NCBI GenBank assembly: GCA_018651605.1
Contig: JABIDS010000003.1
Location: 46,209-110,208 of the forward strand
Direction of reading: 5' to 3'
DNA: 64,000 bases
Source: an archaeon
Lineage (GTDB): Archaea; Nanobdellota; Nanobdellia; Pacearchaeales; GW2011-AR1
Every line of letters begins with the position of its first letter. Position 1 is the stretch's first letter. Both the position numbers and the translations under genes were made by a program. Positions 9,527 to 18,844 of the stretch are shown here, piece after piece. The notes under the pieces are model-generated. The model was not told the DNA's origin. It made no database searches and saw only the letters and a list, made by a program, of their open reading frames with translations.

Positions 9527-10180
9527 ATGAAACCCCTCAATAAAAAACATACACATGATAAGCTTTCGAAGAAAGTACTTAGAGGGAGGGTGACTTGTCA
9601 ATCTAAAAGGAGGATACATCTAATGAACCTTGGTTCCTGGGATACCCTACGAAAAGCCCAACAAGAAATACTAGGCTTCGTCCTAATAGTAGTAATCGTC
9701 AGCATAATCGGTGTAATCTTCTTAGTTTTAACAATGGGAAGAGCTCCTTCAACAGCTTATAACAGCGTAGAAATATCAAACCTATTAGAATCATCAATGC
9801 ATTACACAACAGATTGTGCAGTCAACTACGTTCCACAATACAAAGACGGACAAGATTTAATAAAATCCTGCTACAACGAACAAATAGGAAATTATCTAAA
9901 CTGTTTAGATGAAAGAAATGTCTGCGATGCATTAAAAACAACAATGCAAAACCTAATCCAACAAACCTTAGACGTCCATGAAGACTCTCCAAATAAAGCC
10001 TTCAAATTTAACATTTATTTCAGCCCAACAAACGAAGAAGAACCAAATCTACCAATACTAGACATAGACCAAGGACTATTTCAAAACTGCACCTCAAGAA
10101 CAGGCGGAAGTCATCTAATTGATGCAACATTCATAAACTCCGGAACAATCCATGTAGAACTCCAAGTTTGCAAATCATAA
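9527..10180 (+). CDS. Pilin-like protein interrupted in-frame by a repeat element
   Basis: ORF of 217 codons. Residues 1-8 and the class III-type start KAQQEILGFVL are separated by 34 codons encoded by the repeat at 9551-9652. Removing the repeat leaves MKPLNKKH-KAQQEILGFVL, a normal archaeal pilin N-terminus. The rest is a hydrophobic helix and a Cys-containing external domain. A second possible start is the ATG at 9623 inside the repeat, 9 nt after AAAGGAGG. It abuts the preceding gene. Whether the insert is translated, bypassed or replaced by the internal start cannot be told from sequence. Confidence 0.7.
   Translation: MKPLNKKHTHDKLSKKVLRGRVTCQSKRRIHLMNLGSWDTLRKAQQEILGFVLIVVIVSIIGVIFLVLTMGRAPSTAYNSVEISNLLESSMHYTTDCAVNYVPQYKDGQDLIKSCYNEQIGNYLNCLDERNVCDALKTTMQNLIQQTLDVHEDSPNKAFKFNIYFSPTNEEEPNLPILDIDQGLFQNCTSRTGGSHLIDATFINSGTIHVELQVCKS
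9551..9652 (+). repeat. ORF-preserving repeat, long form (copy A1)
   Basis: It is 102 nt, a multiple of three, from ACACATGATAAG to CTACGA. Parts in order: hairpin around CTTTCGAAGAAAG, conserved core GGTGACTTGT, SD-like AAAGGAGG, hairpin AACCTTGGTT, and a variant (CTACGA) of the terminal motif ATACGA. Two other 102-nt copies lie at 56715-56816 and 62910-63011. This copy has an ATG where the others have AGG. Confidence 0.85.
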
Positions 10181-10304
10181 AGCATCTACTATCATCTCTT
10201 GTTTTTTAAACCTCAAACATAACAGACTTTTCAAACAAACCAAAGATATCCTAACAACTTAATCAACTTCTCAAACATAACTAATCTACTCCTCTGAATA
10301 AAAT

Positions 10305-10387
10305 AAATCCCTAAGAAGATATCAATATGTAACAGGAAGGAAAGGGAAAACGATTTCATGAGTGGCTTTCCGTGGTGGAGGAAATAT
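10305..10387 (+). repeat. Structured intergenic repeat D, copy 1 (diverged)
   Basis: It lies in the 298-nt gap between the pilin-like cluster and metK. It shares CCTAAGAAGATATCA with copy 3 at 31.7 kb, the GGGAAA box and the final GGAGGAAAT. The middle differs in sequence but still folds as a hairpin, with GGAAAG pairing with CTTTCC. It has no open frame and is probably a structured RNA or mobile repeat. The rest of the gap shows only a probable TATA-like stretch before metK. Confidence 0.55.
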
Positions 10388-10478
10388 AACTCAATAAATA
10401 AAACCCCAACCCCCTCAAAACATATTTCTCAGAACAATTTAATTTAAAAACCAAACACACTATGAACTAACATAAAAA

Positions 10479-11732
10479 ATGGTGTTACAAAATTATACAA
10501 TAACTTCAGAATCAGTCACCGAAGGACATCCTGACAAAGTCTGCGACCAAATCAGTGATGCTATTCTCGATAATCTCTTAGCTCAAGACCCAGACTCAAG
10601 AGTAGCAGTAGAAACAATGGTGACAACAGGTTCAGTCCACATAGCAGGAGAAGTAACAACAAAAGGATTCTTAGACGCACAAAGAGTTGCTAAACAAACA
10701 TTAAAAGAAATAGGATACACAAACCCTGAATTTGGGATGGACGCAGAAGACGCAGGAATATGGACAAACATTCACAAACAAAGCTCAGACATCTCTCAAG
10801 GTGTTTCAGAAGGACAAGGAGAAGACAAAGAACAAGGAGCAGGAGACCAAGGTATGATGTATGGATATGCATGCAATGAAACAGAAGAACTAATGCCACT
10901 ACCAATAACACTAGCACACAAATTAACAAAAAGATTATCAATAGTTAGAAAAGCAGAACTAATAAGAGGATTAGGCCCAGACGGAAAATCACAAGTCTCA
11001 ATAGAATACGAAAACAACAAACCAAAAAGATTATCAGCAGTAGTAATCGCACAACAACATTTAGACGCTGTTTCAGAAGAATATCTAAAAAAAGAAATCT
11101 TAGAAAAAGTAATAAGACCAATTTGCAAAGAATGGATGGATGAACAAACACAAATTCACATAAACTCAACAGGAAAATTCATCATAGGAGGTCCAGAAGG
11201 AGACACAGGACTAACAGGAAGAAAAATAATTGTAGATACTTACGGAGGAGTAGGCAGGCACGGAGGAGGAGCATTCTCAGGAAAAGATCCATCAAAAGTA
11301 GACAGAAGCGGAGCATACGCTGCAAGATACATAGCAAAAAATATAGTAGCCGCAGAATTAGCAGAAAAATGTGAAGTCCAACTAAGTTATGCAATAGGCG
11401 TAGCAAACCCCACATCAATAAACATAGATTGCTTTGGAACAAATAAAATATCAGAAGAAAAAATATCAAGATTAATTTATGAAAATTTCAAATTAAAACC
11501 AAAAGAAATAATAGAAACATTAAATCTTAAAAAACCAATTTACCAAAAAACAGCAGCTTATGGACATTTTGGAAGAAACGAATTCCCATGGGAAGAAACA
11601 AACAAAGCAGATTCATTAAAACAAACAACACCTCCAGAAACAATAAGTCAAACAGAACAAATAATGCCACAACAAAACACAATTACTCAAAATATCTCAG
11701 AACAATCATTAGAAAATTATAAGAATTATTAA
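10479..11732 (+). CDS. metK: S-adenosylmethionine synthetase, bacterial-type
   Basis: It makes S-adenosylmethionine from methionine and ATP in the cytoplasm, feeding the SAM enzymes seen here (Taw1, MiaB-like, Dph2-like). Motifs are [16 protein letters not shown] near the N-terminus, [12 protein letters not shown] and [19 protein letters not shown]. These mark the bacterial/eukaryotic MetK family rather than the usual archaeal MAT family. Normal MetK ends shortly after FPWE; here about 43 extra Gln/Thr/Ser/Asn-rich residues follow, a low-complexity tail of unknown use. Confidence 0.95.
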   Translation: MVLQNYTITSESVTEGHPDKVCDQISDAILDNLLAQDPDSRVAVETMVTTGSVHIAGEVTTKGFLDAQRVAKQTLKEIGYTNPEFGMDAEDAGIWTNIHKQSSDISQGVSEGQGEDKEQGAGDQGMMYGYACNETEELMPLPITLAHKLTKRLSIVRKAELIRGLGPDGKSQVSIEYENNKPKRLSAVVIAQQHLDAVSEEYLKKEILEKVIRPICKEWMDEQTQIHINSTGKFIIGGPEGDTGLTGRKIIVDTYGGVGRHGGGAFSGKDPSKVDRSGAYAARYIAKNIVAAELAEKCEVQLSYAIGVANPTSINIDCFGTNKISEEKISRLIYENFKLKPKEIIETLNLKKPIYQKTAAYGHFGRNEFPWEETNKADSLKQTTPPETISQTEQIMPQQNTITQNISEQSLENYKNY

Positions 11733-11774
11733 TTCTAATTTAATATTATTCTCCCCAAGAACATCTCAATAAAA

Positions 11775-12593
11775 TCACTTCCCAGCTTCTTTTCTAATTT
11801 TCTCTAAATTTTCCTTATCTTTCTTTAATGCATCTTCAGCTTGTTTCAACTTATATTTCTTATTCCTAATATCCTTAATCTCAATTTCAGCTTCTTTAAT
11901 TCTTCTTTCAGCATCAGCAAGTTCCAAATCCTCGTCGATAACATCATCCTTATCTCTAATCTTTACAATCGATTTAGATTTTTTCCCTTTATTTTTCTTA
12001 AGTCTCATAATCACAAAAACAACAATAACAATCGCAATAATTAATCCTACAAAATAACCAACAATTCTAAAATTAAAATTTTTACCCCTTCCAATAACAT
12101 CACCAGTTATAGAACTTTCTTCACTAACAACTTCCTCAACAACCTCTTCTACCACCTCAATTGTTTCTTCTACAACAGACTCGTCTACATCTTCTTCCTC
12201 TATAATCTCTTCTTTACCAATATACTCTAACTTAGGCTCATTAGTATTTAAGTTAACAATTATCTCATTACCTGCCTCAACCATATTAAATTTAGCATAA
12301 TTAGATTCTGAACCATTAACTCCACTATTAAATGGTTTAAACACTCCACCCTTTTGAACAGTAATAGAAAATCTAAGAAGCTTATCCTCTGAACTAAAAC
12401 TAACCTCTACCCTCCCCTGTTCATCACCTTTCTCAAAAAAATCACTTCCAATCCCCCTACCAGTATTCAAATCTAAAAATTTTAAAACAATATCTGCATC
12501 AGGCTCACTTTGAATAGTTATTTTTGTATCTAAAGCAACAACTAATGGAAGTAAATACACCATTAAAATCAACAATACTATCTTTCTATTCAT
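11775..12593 (-). CDS. Membrane-anchored exported protein with coiled-coil tail
   Basis: The ORF-track start at 12656 is rejected in favour of ATG 12593, which gives a clean signal peptide (NRKIVLLILMVYLLPLVVA) after an AAGAGG ribosome site. The product has 272 residues: an outer beta-type domain of about 110, an acidic Val/Glu linker (EEVVEEVVSEE), one transmembrane helix (YFVGLIIAIVIVVFVIM), then a Lys/Glu-rich cytoplasmic coiled coil. The topology suggests a surface sensor or scaffold, but no family is recognised. Confidence 0.7.
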   Translation of the reverse strand: MNRKIVLLILMVYLLPLVVALDTKITIQSEPDADIVLKFLDLNTGRGIGSDFFEKGDEQGRVEVSFSSEDKLLRFSITVQKGGVFKPFNSGVNGSESNYAKFNMVEAGNEIIVNLNTNEPKLEYIGKEEIIEEEDVDESVVEETIEVVEEVVEEVVSEESSITGDVIGRGKNFNFRIVGYFVGLIIAIVIVVFVIMRLKKNKGKKSKSIVKIRDKDDVIDEDLELADAERRIKEAEIEIKDIRNKKYKLKQAEDALKKDKENLEKIRKEAGK

Positions 12594-12659
12594 CCTCTTT
12601 TTATAACCTCTAATATTTCTAAAACTTTTTTCTTTATAAAGTTTTCCATACTTCAATGT

Positions 12660-12998
12660 TCAAATATTTATAGTAATAACTAAACTATCTAAATCAACAA
12701 TAGGTTTTAATCTGTCTCTGCCATCTTTATGTGAAGAGATTAGCTCTATAAATCCAAACTGCTCTAAAACCTTTATATCCTGTCGAACAGCTTTAAAATC
12801 TCTTCCCAAAAGCTTTGCTAGAGAATAGATAGAATCAGGTTGTTTTGTTTTAGTGACGTGCAATAACCTAGCTTTTTCATTAGATAAAAGATGTCTTAAC
12901 ACAGAAATATCCGAATCTTTTCTCTTACCAAAAAAAGAAGTAAAAGAACCACTTTTTTCAACAATATTTATTGATTTATTTTTTATCCTCTTAGCCAT
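12660..12998 (-). CDS. Winged-helix DNA-binding protein, HVO_A0114/COG4190-like
   Basis: Protein of 112 residues. The segment DSIYSLAKLLGRDFKAVRQDIKVLEQFGFIEL is a classic winged helix with a recognition helix, followed by a basic wing (KDGRDRLKP). This fits the archaeal HVO_A0114 (COG4190) family, members of which often act as autoregulators or antitoxins. No toxin partner is adjacent. It stands between the coiled-coil membrane protein and the divergent S-layer gene, so it could regulate either. The basic N-terminus (MAKRIKNKS) is poorly conserved type sequence. Confidence 0.75.
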   Translation of the reverse strand: MAKRIKNKSINIVEKSGSFTSFFGKRKDSDISVLRHLLSNEKARLLHVTKTKQPDSIYSLAKLLGRDFKAVRQDIKVLEQFGFIELISSHKDGRDRLKPIVDLDSLVITINI

Positions 12999-13224
12999 AA
13001 AACTTACAATAAACCATACTATATAAATTTTTCCATATATCTACAATATATACTTATTAGTTAGGGGGGATTTTAAAACATATATGTTAGAAAATAAACC
13101 CCTTAAAAAATTAACAAAATAAGAAGAAAAATAAATTATGAAACTACAATTAAGTTACACCATCATATTTATAAACAAACTCCTTAAATATATAATTTAT
13201 CACTCAAATTTACAAAAAATATTA

Positions 13225-13407
13225 CGAAACATTTTTAAACTAAATTAAATATAGATTATTAATATCTAATAAAAGTATTAGATAAAAAAACTGGCCAGAT
13301 AATACAGTGTTCCAATAGCAAAAACAGAAAAGAGTGTTTAAGGTGTATTCCAATATACAAATTAGGCATAAGAGTTATGATTGTTGAAAGGAGGTAAATA
13401 AAAAGAA
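13225..13407 (+). promoter_or_regulatory. S-layer gene promoter, long 5' leader and strong SD
   Basis: The 409-nt gap before the S-layer gene has no ORF. A TATA-like TTTAAACTAAATTAAATAT lies near 13235-13255, implying a leader of roughly 130-150 nt, unlike the leaderless norm here. The leader contains the inverted repeat CTAATAaaagTATTAG. It ends with GAAAGGAGGT, the strongest Shine-Dalgarno in the window, 12-13 nt before the ATG. This fits high-level translation of an abundant surface protein. Confidence 0.65.
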
Positions 13408-15840
13408 ATGAAATTTAATTATAAAAAGATAGCATCTATATTCGCAAGCGCGGTAATGCTTTCAAGCACTGTTGGTTTTGCAGCAGCTGCAGCTTATCCA
13501 ATGCCATTCGTAAATGGAGGCGTTGCTGATGGAGCAGTAGTTGTAGGAACAGCAGCAGATGTTCGAGACTGGACAGCTGGAATGAGTGTTCAAGCAGATT
13601 TAAATACCGGAGTTGCAGGAAGTGCAGGAGAATCAGTACTTACTGGTACTGCATGGAAAGTTTCAACAAGCTCGGATAATTTAGAACTTGGAGAAGCAAT
13701 TAATAGTGTAGAAAGCTACATTGGTGATGAAGACTTACCAGTTTTAGGAAATGGAGAAATTTCTAATGAAAAAGGAACAGCTAAATACGAACAATTCTTA
13801 TATTTTGATGATCCTACTTCACAAGTAGATTATCAACAAGATGACGATGACAATATAGGATTAATGTTTAAAGTAGTAAGTGGACAATCTTTCGCAAGAT
13901 ATGTAATGGATTTTACAACAAATCTAAAATCAGATATTACTTCTGCGGATGTTTTAGAAGATATTGAAGATGAAGCAATAACTATAATAGGCAAAGCCTA
14001 TACTATTACTAAGGCAATAAATACTACAACAGGTACACAACTTACTTTAATGAGTGGAGCTGATAAAACAACTGTTGCAAATGGTGAAGAAATTGTTGTT
14101 GGAGGAAAAGCAGTTAGTGTTACGGTAACAGCAACAAATTCAGCAGAATTTACAGTTGATGGAGAATCTACTAATGCAATGGATAAGGGAGACACTTATA
14201 AGTTAAATGATGGAACTTATTTAGGTGTTGCAAAAATAACTTATCAAAACTTTGCAGGTGGTATAATGCAGGCAAGCTTTTATTTAGGAGCTGATAAAAT
14301 TCAGATGAATAACGGTTCAGCAATAGAAGTAAATGCAGAAACAATTGATGATGCAGTAGCTACTATATCTGAAACTATTTCAGGAGGAGATATTTCAATT
14401 TCTGAAATAAGTGTAAACATGACTGCAGAAGATGATTTATATGTTCCTATTGATGGAAAACTAAGTGAAGCAGATGATTTAGATGAACCTCAAGCTTTAT
14501 TAACTCAAAACTGGGATATAGAATTTAAAGGTTTAGAAACTGTTGATACAGAAGATATGAAACTTCAACCTACAGCTTCTGATAAAAAATATCAGCTAAC
14601 TATGACTAATTCAGATGGAAATACTTTTGACATCCCTTTGTTTTATACAAATAATTCAGGTATTTATCCAGGATTAAAAGCAAGTGAAGAATTAAGATTA
14701 GTAAATAATATAACAAATTCTAGTCTTGCTGGTCTATTTGCTATAGATAAAGGAGATTACTTCATTCTAAACACTGCAGACCCTAAAGTTCCAGGAAACA
14801 ATGCAAAGAGTTTCTTAGTTCAATATAAAGGTTCTGATAAAGTTACAGCATCAAGCCCAGTAGGGAAATTTGATGTTAAAGGCGTAGGTGAGAAAGAAGC
14901 AAGTATTAATACTGGAGGAAACATGACTCTAAAACTTGGAGGAAGTGAATTCGCATTCGACAATATGAGTACTGGAACTTCAGATAACTTTAAGATTGCA
15001 TTAAATGGAGTCGGTTATTATGATGGAGATGCTACAGGTCAAGGACCTTGGGAAGCCAACGGTTCAGTTTCAATGTATCTTAGAACAAAAAACAATGCTC
15101 TAGTTAATATTACTGATACTGGAATAACTAATATAGCTGACGGATTAGGTAGCGAGTTTGATTCAGCATTTATGTACTTAAATGTAACAGTAGACGATGC
15201 GAACAAAGACGGTGATGATGTAACATTAGCACAAGCTAGTTCACAAGCAATATTTACTGCAAAGTTTAACCATAGTCAAGATGCTGATGCAAGTGCAACA
15301 GTAACTGATAATGGAGCATGGATTTCAGACCCTGATAATAGTGATATAACTACGTACCGAACACAATATGGTGCAGATATCACTGCAACAGACCCTGATT
15401 CAGCACCAGTTACAATAGAATTAACAATTCCAGAAACTGTTGTAGAACCTTTAGTCTATGTAAGTTCAGGAGATATTACTGTAAGCACAGGCTCAACAGG
15501 AACCGGCGGACAAGTATTGTTTGTTAAAGATAGTGCATCAGATGTTGCAAGTGTAGAAGATAAGAACCTATTAGTTGTAGGTGGAAGTTGTATTAATAAA
15601 GTAGCTGCGAAAATATTAGGAAGTGATACTCCTTTATGTGATGCAGCGTTTACTGCTAAAACAAATGTTGGAGCAGGACAATACATTATTAAAACAGTTG
15701 AATCACCATACAATGCTGAAAAGATTGCAATGTTGGTTGCAGGTTATGCAGCAGCAGACACAGAAAATGCTGTAGCAACTGCAAAAGACGGAGCATCATC
15801 AGAGATTGGTGAACAAGTTTATCCTATGGTAACTGCATAA
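13408..15840 (+). CDS. S-layer protein
   Basis: Protein of 810 residues. The signal peptide has a basic start and the hydrophobic core IFASAVMLSSTVGFAAAAA. The mature N-terminus YPMPFVNGGVADGAVVVG matches the start of methanogen-type S-layer proteins (S_layer_N family), which form the outer lattice. The body is Ala/Thr/Asp/Gly-rich and acidic, with a repeated beta-sandwich feel. The C-terminus carries a YPMVTA ending and no clear transmembrane anchor. The strong SD and U-rich terminator suggest high expression. Its coding strand is G-rich rather than C-rich, unlike neighbouring genes. Confidence 0.85.
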   Translation: MKFNYKKIASIFASAVMLSSTVGFAAAAAYPMPFVNGGVADGAVVVGTAADVRDWTAGMSVQADLNTGVAGSAGESVLTGTAWKVSTSSDNLELGEAINSVESYIGDEDLPVLGNGEISNEKGTAKYEQFLYFDDPTSQVDYQQDDDDNIGLMFKVVSGQSFARYVMDFTTNLKSDITSADVLEDIEDEAITIIGKAYTITKAINTTTGTQLTLMSGADKTTVANGEEIVVGGKAVSVTVTATNSAEFTVDGESTNAMDKGDTYKLNDGTYLGVAKITYQNFAGGIMQASFYLGADKIQMNNGSAIEVNAETIDDAVATISETISGGDISISEISVNMTAEDDLYVPIDGKLSEADDLDEPQALLTQNWDIEFKGLETVDTEDMKLQPTASDKKYQLTMTNSDGNTFDIPLFYTNNSGIYPGLKASEELRLVNNITNSSLAGLFAIDKGDYFILNTADPKVPGNNAKSFLVQYKGSDKVTASSPVGKFDVKGVGEKEASINTGGNMTLKLGGSEFAFDNMSTGTSDNFKIALNGVGYYDGDATGQGPWEANGSVSMYLRTKNNALVNITDTGITNIADGLGSEFDSAFMYLNVTVDDANKDGDDVTLAQASSQAIFTAKFNHSQDADASATVTDNGAWISDPDNSDITTYRTQYGADITATDPDSAPVTIELTIPETVVEPLVYVSSGDITVSTGSTGTGGQVLFVKDSASDVASVEDKNLLVVGGSCINKVAAKILGSDTPLCDAAFTAKTNVGAGQYIIKTVESPYNAEKIAMLVAGYAAADTENAVATAKDGASSEIGEQVYPMVTA

Positions 15841-15900
15841 GTTTATTTTTCTTTTTTCTTTTTTCTTTTATTTTTTACCTCTTGGCGTTAGCCAAACTAA
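15841..15900 (+). terminator. U-rich terminator after the S-layer gene
   Basis: The stop codon is followed by a run of T-rich sequence broken only by single C or A bases over about 38 nt, typical of archaeal termination. A short hairpin TTGGC-GTTA-GCCAA follows at about 15882-15895. Confidence 0.7.
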
Positions 15901-15961
15901 AAATAATATAAAAAATTTCAATCATCAAAAACCTTTTAAACAACTTCTACCATATTCAACC

Positions 15962-16543
15962 ATGAAAAAATTACTAACAAAAAAACAACAACAAAAAAAA
16001 GATAGAAGAAATCAATTAATAGTAGGAATACTTCTTATAGCTTTAATGCTCTTTAGCACTCTTGGATACGCACTAGGGGGGAAAAGCACAGAAGATGCAA
16101 AAAACAAGGTAGATTACAAAGACATAACATTCACAAAAACTTCAGGATATTGGTCTTTCAATTATCAAGGAACAACATTCAACACACTCTATAATCCAAC
16201 AGAATTACAAGATATCCCTGTCCTAACACAATCAACATTACAATCTTTCTCACAAAAAACATTATATTTTGTAGGAGAATTTGGAGAATCTGCCTCAGAA
16301 ATAGCTAGAAACCTAAACCCCTTTGTCCTAAGAATAAACAATGCATGTCTACCCAACACAAATTGTACGACAGACTCTCCAACAAAAAACATCTCAACAG
16401 ACAACATAATAGTCTTCCAAGAACCAACAGAAAACCAACAAGAAAACATCTACCAACAAGAAAAAGCAATATTCATAACAGCCTCATACACAAACCAAAC
16501 AAAATTAGCAGACGCACTATTATTCAAAATACTTGGAATTTAA
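15962..16543 (+). CDS. Single-pass membrane protein, unknown
   Basis: Protein of 193 residues. A very basic, Gln/Lys-rich cytoplasmic start (KKQQQKKDRR) precedes one helix (LIVGILLIALMLFSTLGYAL) and an exported domain with two Cys (about residues 131 and 137). It stands next to a second single-pass protein of similar design, and they may form a pair. A TTTTAAAC box about 25 nt upstream supports the start. The function is not recognised. Confidence 0.6.
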   Translation: MKKLLTKKQQQKKDRRNQLIVGILLIALMLFSTLGYALGGKSTEDAKNKVDYKDITFTKTSGYWSFNYQGTTFNTLYNPTELQDIPVLTQSTLQSFSQKTLYFVGEFGESASEIARNLNPFVLRINNACLPNTNCTTDSPTKNISTDNIIVFQEPTENQQENIYQQEKAIFITASYTNQTKLADALLFKILGI

Positions 16544-16582
16544 TTACACAATATTTAAAAACTAATTCCAACACATAATACC

Positions 16583-17356
16583 ATGAAAAAAGAAGAAAAA
16601 CAGACAAATTCTGAAAATTCACAAAAATCTGATTCAACAGAAGAACCTAAAGAAATCAAAGAAACTGAAACTTCAGATTCAAAAAAAGAAGACTTAGAAC
16701 AAAAAACAAAACAAAACAAAACAATCATTATAGCAATTGCCTTAATGGCTTCAGTGCTCTTAATAATGTTCTTAGTCCCTTACATAAAACACAATTATTT
16801 TAATAAATTTGAATACATGCGACTTGATTTCCAAAAAACCCAACTAGGAGATTTATATTTTTATTCAACAAGTATACCTGTAGCAAATCCAGAGGCAACA
16901 GAAGTAGTAGGAGAATATTTAATGCCCTACAATCGATACGACCCAAGAGAATTAGATTACATAGAAGTAAATACTCCTTATGAAAAAATAATGTTTAAAA
17001 GAGATAATAAAACAATCTTCGTCACACTTGATCCTGAAATGGACCATTGCCCAGATAACACGATAGCATTAAGCAACCTTGCAGGATTTTTAAGAGACTT
17101 TGCAAAATATGAAATAGAAACAGCAGTCAGCGATGAAGAATATGCAAACTCTAGCAAAATGAATTATGTAACTTGCGACACATATCCAGACGCAATAACT
17201 CTCTCAATCACAAGTGGAGATAAAACAGAAATAAGAAAAAGAGGAGGAAATTGTTACATCCTAACCTATAACAATTGCGAAATTATTCCAGTAACTGAAA
17301 AATTTATTTGGACAGTCTTAAAAGATTATCTAAAAGGCTTCCAAAAGAATAAATGA
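16583..17356 (+). CDS. Single-pass membrane protein with acidic N-terminal tail
   Basis: Protein of 257 residues. The first 45 are Glu/Lys/Ser-rich and disordered-looking. One helix follows (TIIIAIALMASVLLIMFLVPYI), then an external domain of about 180 residues with four Cys (HCPD, VTCD, GNCYI, NNCEI) that could form disulfides. It overlaps the DUF368 transporter by 4 nt (ATGA), so the two are translationally coupled. The function is unknown; the coupling suggests a role linked to the membrane polyprenol cycle. Confidence 0.65.
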   Translation: MKKEEKQTNSENSQKSDSTEEPKEIKETETSDSKKEDLEQKTKQNKTIIIAIALMASVLLIMFLVPYIKHNYFNKFEYMRLDFQKTQLGDLYFYSTSIPVANPEATEVVGEYLMPYNRYDPRELDYIEVNTPYEKIMFKRDNKTIFVTLDPEMDHCPDNTIALSNLAGFLRDFAKYEIETAVSDEEYANSSKMNYVTCDTYPDAITLSITSGDKTEIRKRGGNCYILTYNNCEIIPVTEKFIWTVLKDYLKGFQKNK

Positions 17357-18213
17357 AAACAATCTTACTTTTCCTAAAAGGAGTCCTCATGGGAATATGC
17401 GACTTAATCCCAGGAATATCTGGAGGCACAATAGCATTCATAACAGGCATCTATCCAAAATTAATCTCTTCAGTAAAAGCATTCTCACCACAATTACTAA
17501 AAAATTTAATCACATATCCATTTAACAAAAACCAACAATTAAAACAAAACCTCAAAGCCCTAAATCTCCCATTCCTAATCACCCTTTTCCTAGGAATCGC
17601 AACAGCACTACTCTTAGGATCAAAATTAATAAAATTCCTTTTAGAAAATTACTTTGCCTACACTCTCGCATTCTTCATAGGATTAATCATAATCTCTTCT
17701 AAAATCCTATTCACCCATATAAAAAACCACAAACCTTTAAACATTTCATTCGGAATAATCGGTTTTATAATAGGACTCTCATTCATAATCCTTATACCTG
17801 CATCAATAACTCCAACACCTCTTTACATATTCCTAGGAGGCTTCATAGCAATAAGCGCCATGTTTCTTCCAGGAATCTCTGGCTCATTCATCCTTCTAAT
17901 TCTAGGACTCTATGAATTCATGATTAACGCCCTCCATGATCCAACACACAACATAAAAATAATCCTAATATTTTTAATAGGGGCAATCCACGGAGCATTC
18001 GCAATATCAAGACTAATCTCTTACCTTTTCAAAAAAGATAAATGCAAAACAATCTATGTATTATTAGGACTCGTCCTAGGAGCATTAAGCATCCCCATCA
18101 AACAAATAATCCAATCACAACCCTCTAATTGGCCATTAATAGCAATCTATTTCGCATTAGGAATATTATCCATAACAATCATAACTCACTTCCAAGAAAA
18201 ATTCATCGCTTAA
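17353..18213 (+). CDS. DUF368 (PopT-like) polyprenyl-phosphate transporter
   Basis: Multi-pass membrane protein of 286 residues. The DUF368 signature appears twice, as DLIPGISGGTIAFITGIY near the start and MFLPGISGSFILLILGLYE in the second half, showing the internal duplication of the family. Bacterial DUF368 (PopT) proteins recycle undecaprenyl phosphate across the membrane. In an archaeon the substrate would be dolichyl phosphate (inference). Nearby genes encode a PAP2 phosphatase, which could generate the monophosphate, and an archaeosortase-like protein. It overlaps the upstream gene by 4 nt. Confidence 0.85.
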   Translation: MKTILLFLKGVLMGICDLIPGISGGTIAFITGIYPKLISSVKAFSPQLLKNLITYPFNKNQQLKQNLKALNLPFLITLFLGIATALLLGSKLIKFLLENYFAYTLAFFIGLIIISSKILFTHIKNHKPLNISFGIIGFIIGLSFIILIPASITPTPLYIFLGGFIAISAMFLPGISGSFILLILGLYEFMINALHDPTHNIKIILIFLIGAIHGAFAISRLISYLFKKDKCKTIYVLLGLVLGALSIPIKQIIQSQPSNWPLIAIYFALGILSITIITHFQEKFIA

Positions 18214-18796
18214 CTTTCTTCTTCCCCTTAACCTTTCTCTTCCCAACACCCTTAATCTTCTTCCCCACAACCTTCTTCCCCCTTATCCTCCCCACCAAAA
18301 ACCTAACATCACTATAAACAGGAATCTCTTTAATCTTAAACAACTTAACATTCCAAAACCAAATTCCAACAACAAAAACACTACTCAAACCATACCAAAG
18401 TAATTTATGACTAAAATCAAATAACACATTATCCCCAACATACATCCAAGTCAAAAAAACAATCCTCACAACATTCAAAACAAACAACACAAAAAAAGAA
18501 AACAAAATACTCTTAACTCTCTTCACCCAATCCATTCTAACCGAAAGATTCAAAATCAACAACAACAAATATGCAGAACCAGCAACACATGCAGGAACAA
18601 TCTCAATAATTTTATCAAAACCAATACTAATAAAACTCCCAGAAACACTAACATTCTCAAAAAACAACCTCAAAATAAAAACAACACTCCCAATAGTAAT
18701 CAAACTAAACACAAAATAAATCAACCCAATAGAAAACATTAAACTCAACAAAACCAAATACCTAACAACAACCAAAAACTCTTTTTCAATTTTCAT
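18203..18796 (-). CDS. Archaeosortase/exosortase-family membrane protein
   Basis: Protein of 197 residues with about six membrane helices. The three catalytic-type positions of exosortases and archaeosortases are present in order: Cys in VPACVAGSAY (about residue 69), Arg in LNVVRIVFL (about 111) and His in DFSHKLLWYG (about 129). Such enzymes cut and lipid-attach surface proteins carrying a C-terminal sorting signal. The C-terminus is a long Lys-rich tail (KKVVGKKIKGVGKRKVKGKKKVKR region). It converges with DUF368, overlapping by 11 bp. No obvious PGF-type substrate tail is seen in this window. Confidence 0.8.
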   Translation of the reverse strand: MKIEKEFLVVVRYLVLLSLMFSIGLIYFVFSLITIGSVVFILRLFFENVSVSGSFISIGFDKIIEIVPACVAGSAYLLLLILNLSVRMDWVKRVKSILFSFFVLFVLNVVRIVFLTWMYVGDNVLFDFSHKLLWYGLSSVFVVGIWFWNVKLFKIKEIPVYSDVRFLVGRIRGKKVVGKKIKGVGKRKVKGKKKVKR

Positions 18797-18844
18797 AATA
18801 ACAATAACACAAACCTATTTAAATAATTAATCATAAACACTTAT

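Noticed and set aside
10305-10387. C/D or H/ACA box small RNA
   Set aside because: No RUGAUGA, CUGA or 3' ACA boxes are found in repeat D, and no guide sequence is evident.
10690-11469. Several leucine-rich minus-strand ORFs inside metK
   Set aside because: They are shadows of A-rich codons on the plus strand; metK is certain.
18203-18317. Functional overlap of DUF368 and the archaeosortase tail
   Set aside because: The 11-bp overlap is a simple convergent end; the Lys-rich tail is encoded by ordinary A-rich intergenic-type sequence and nothing shows regulation.
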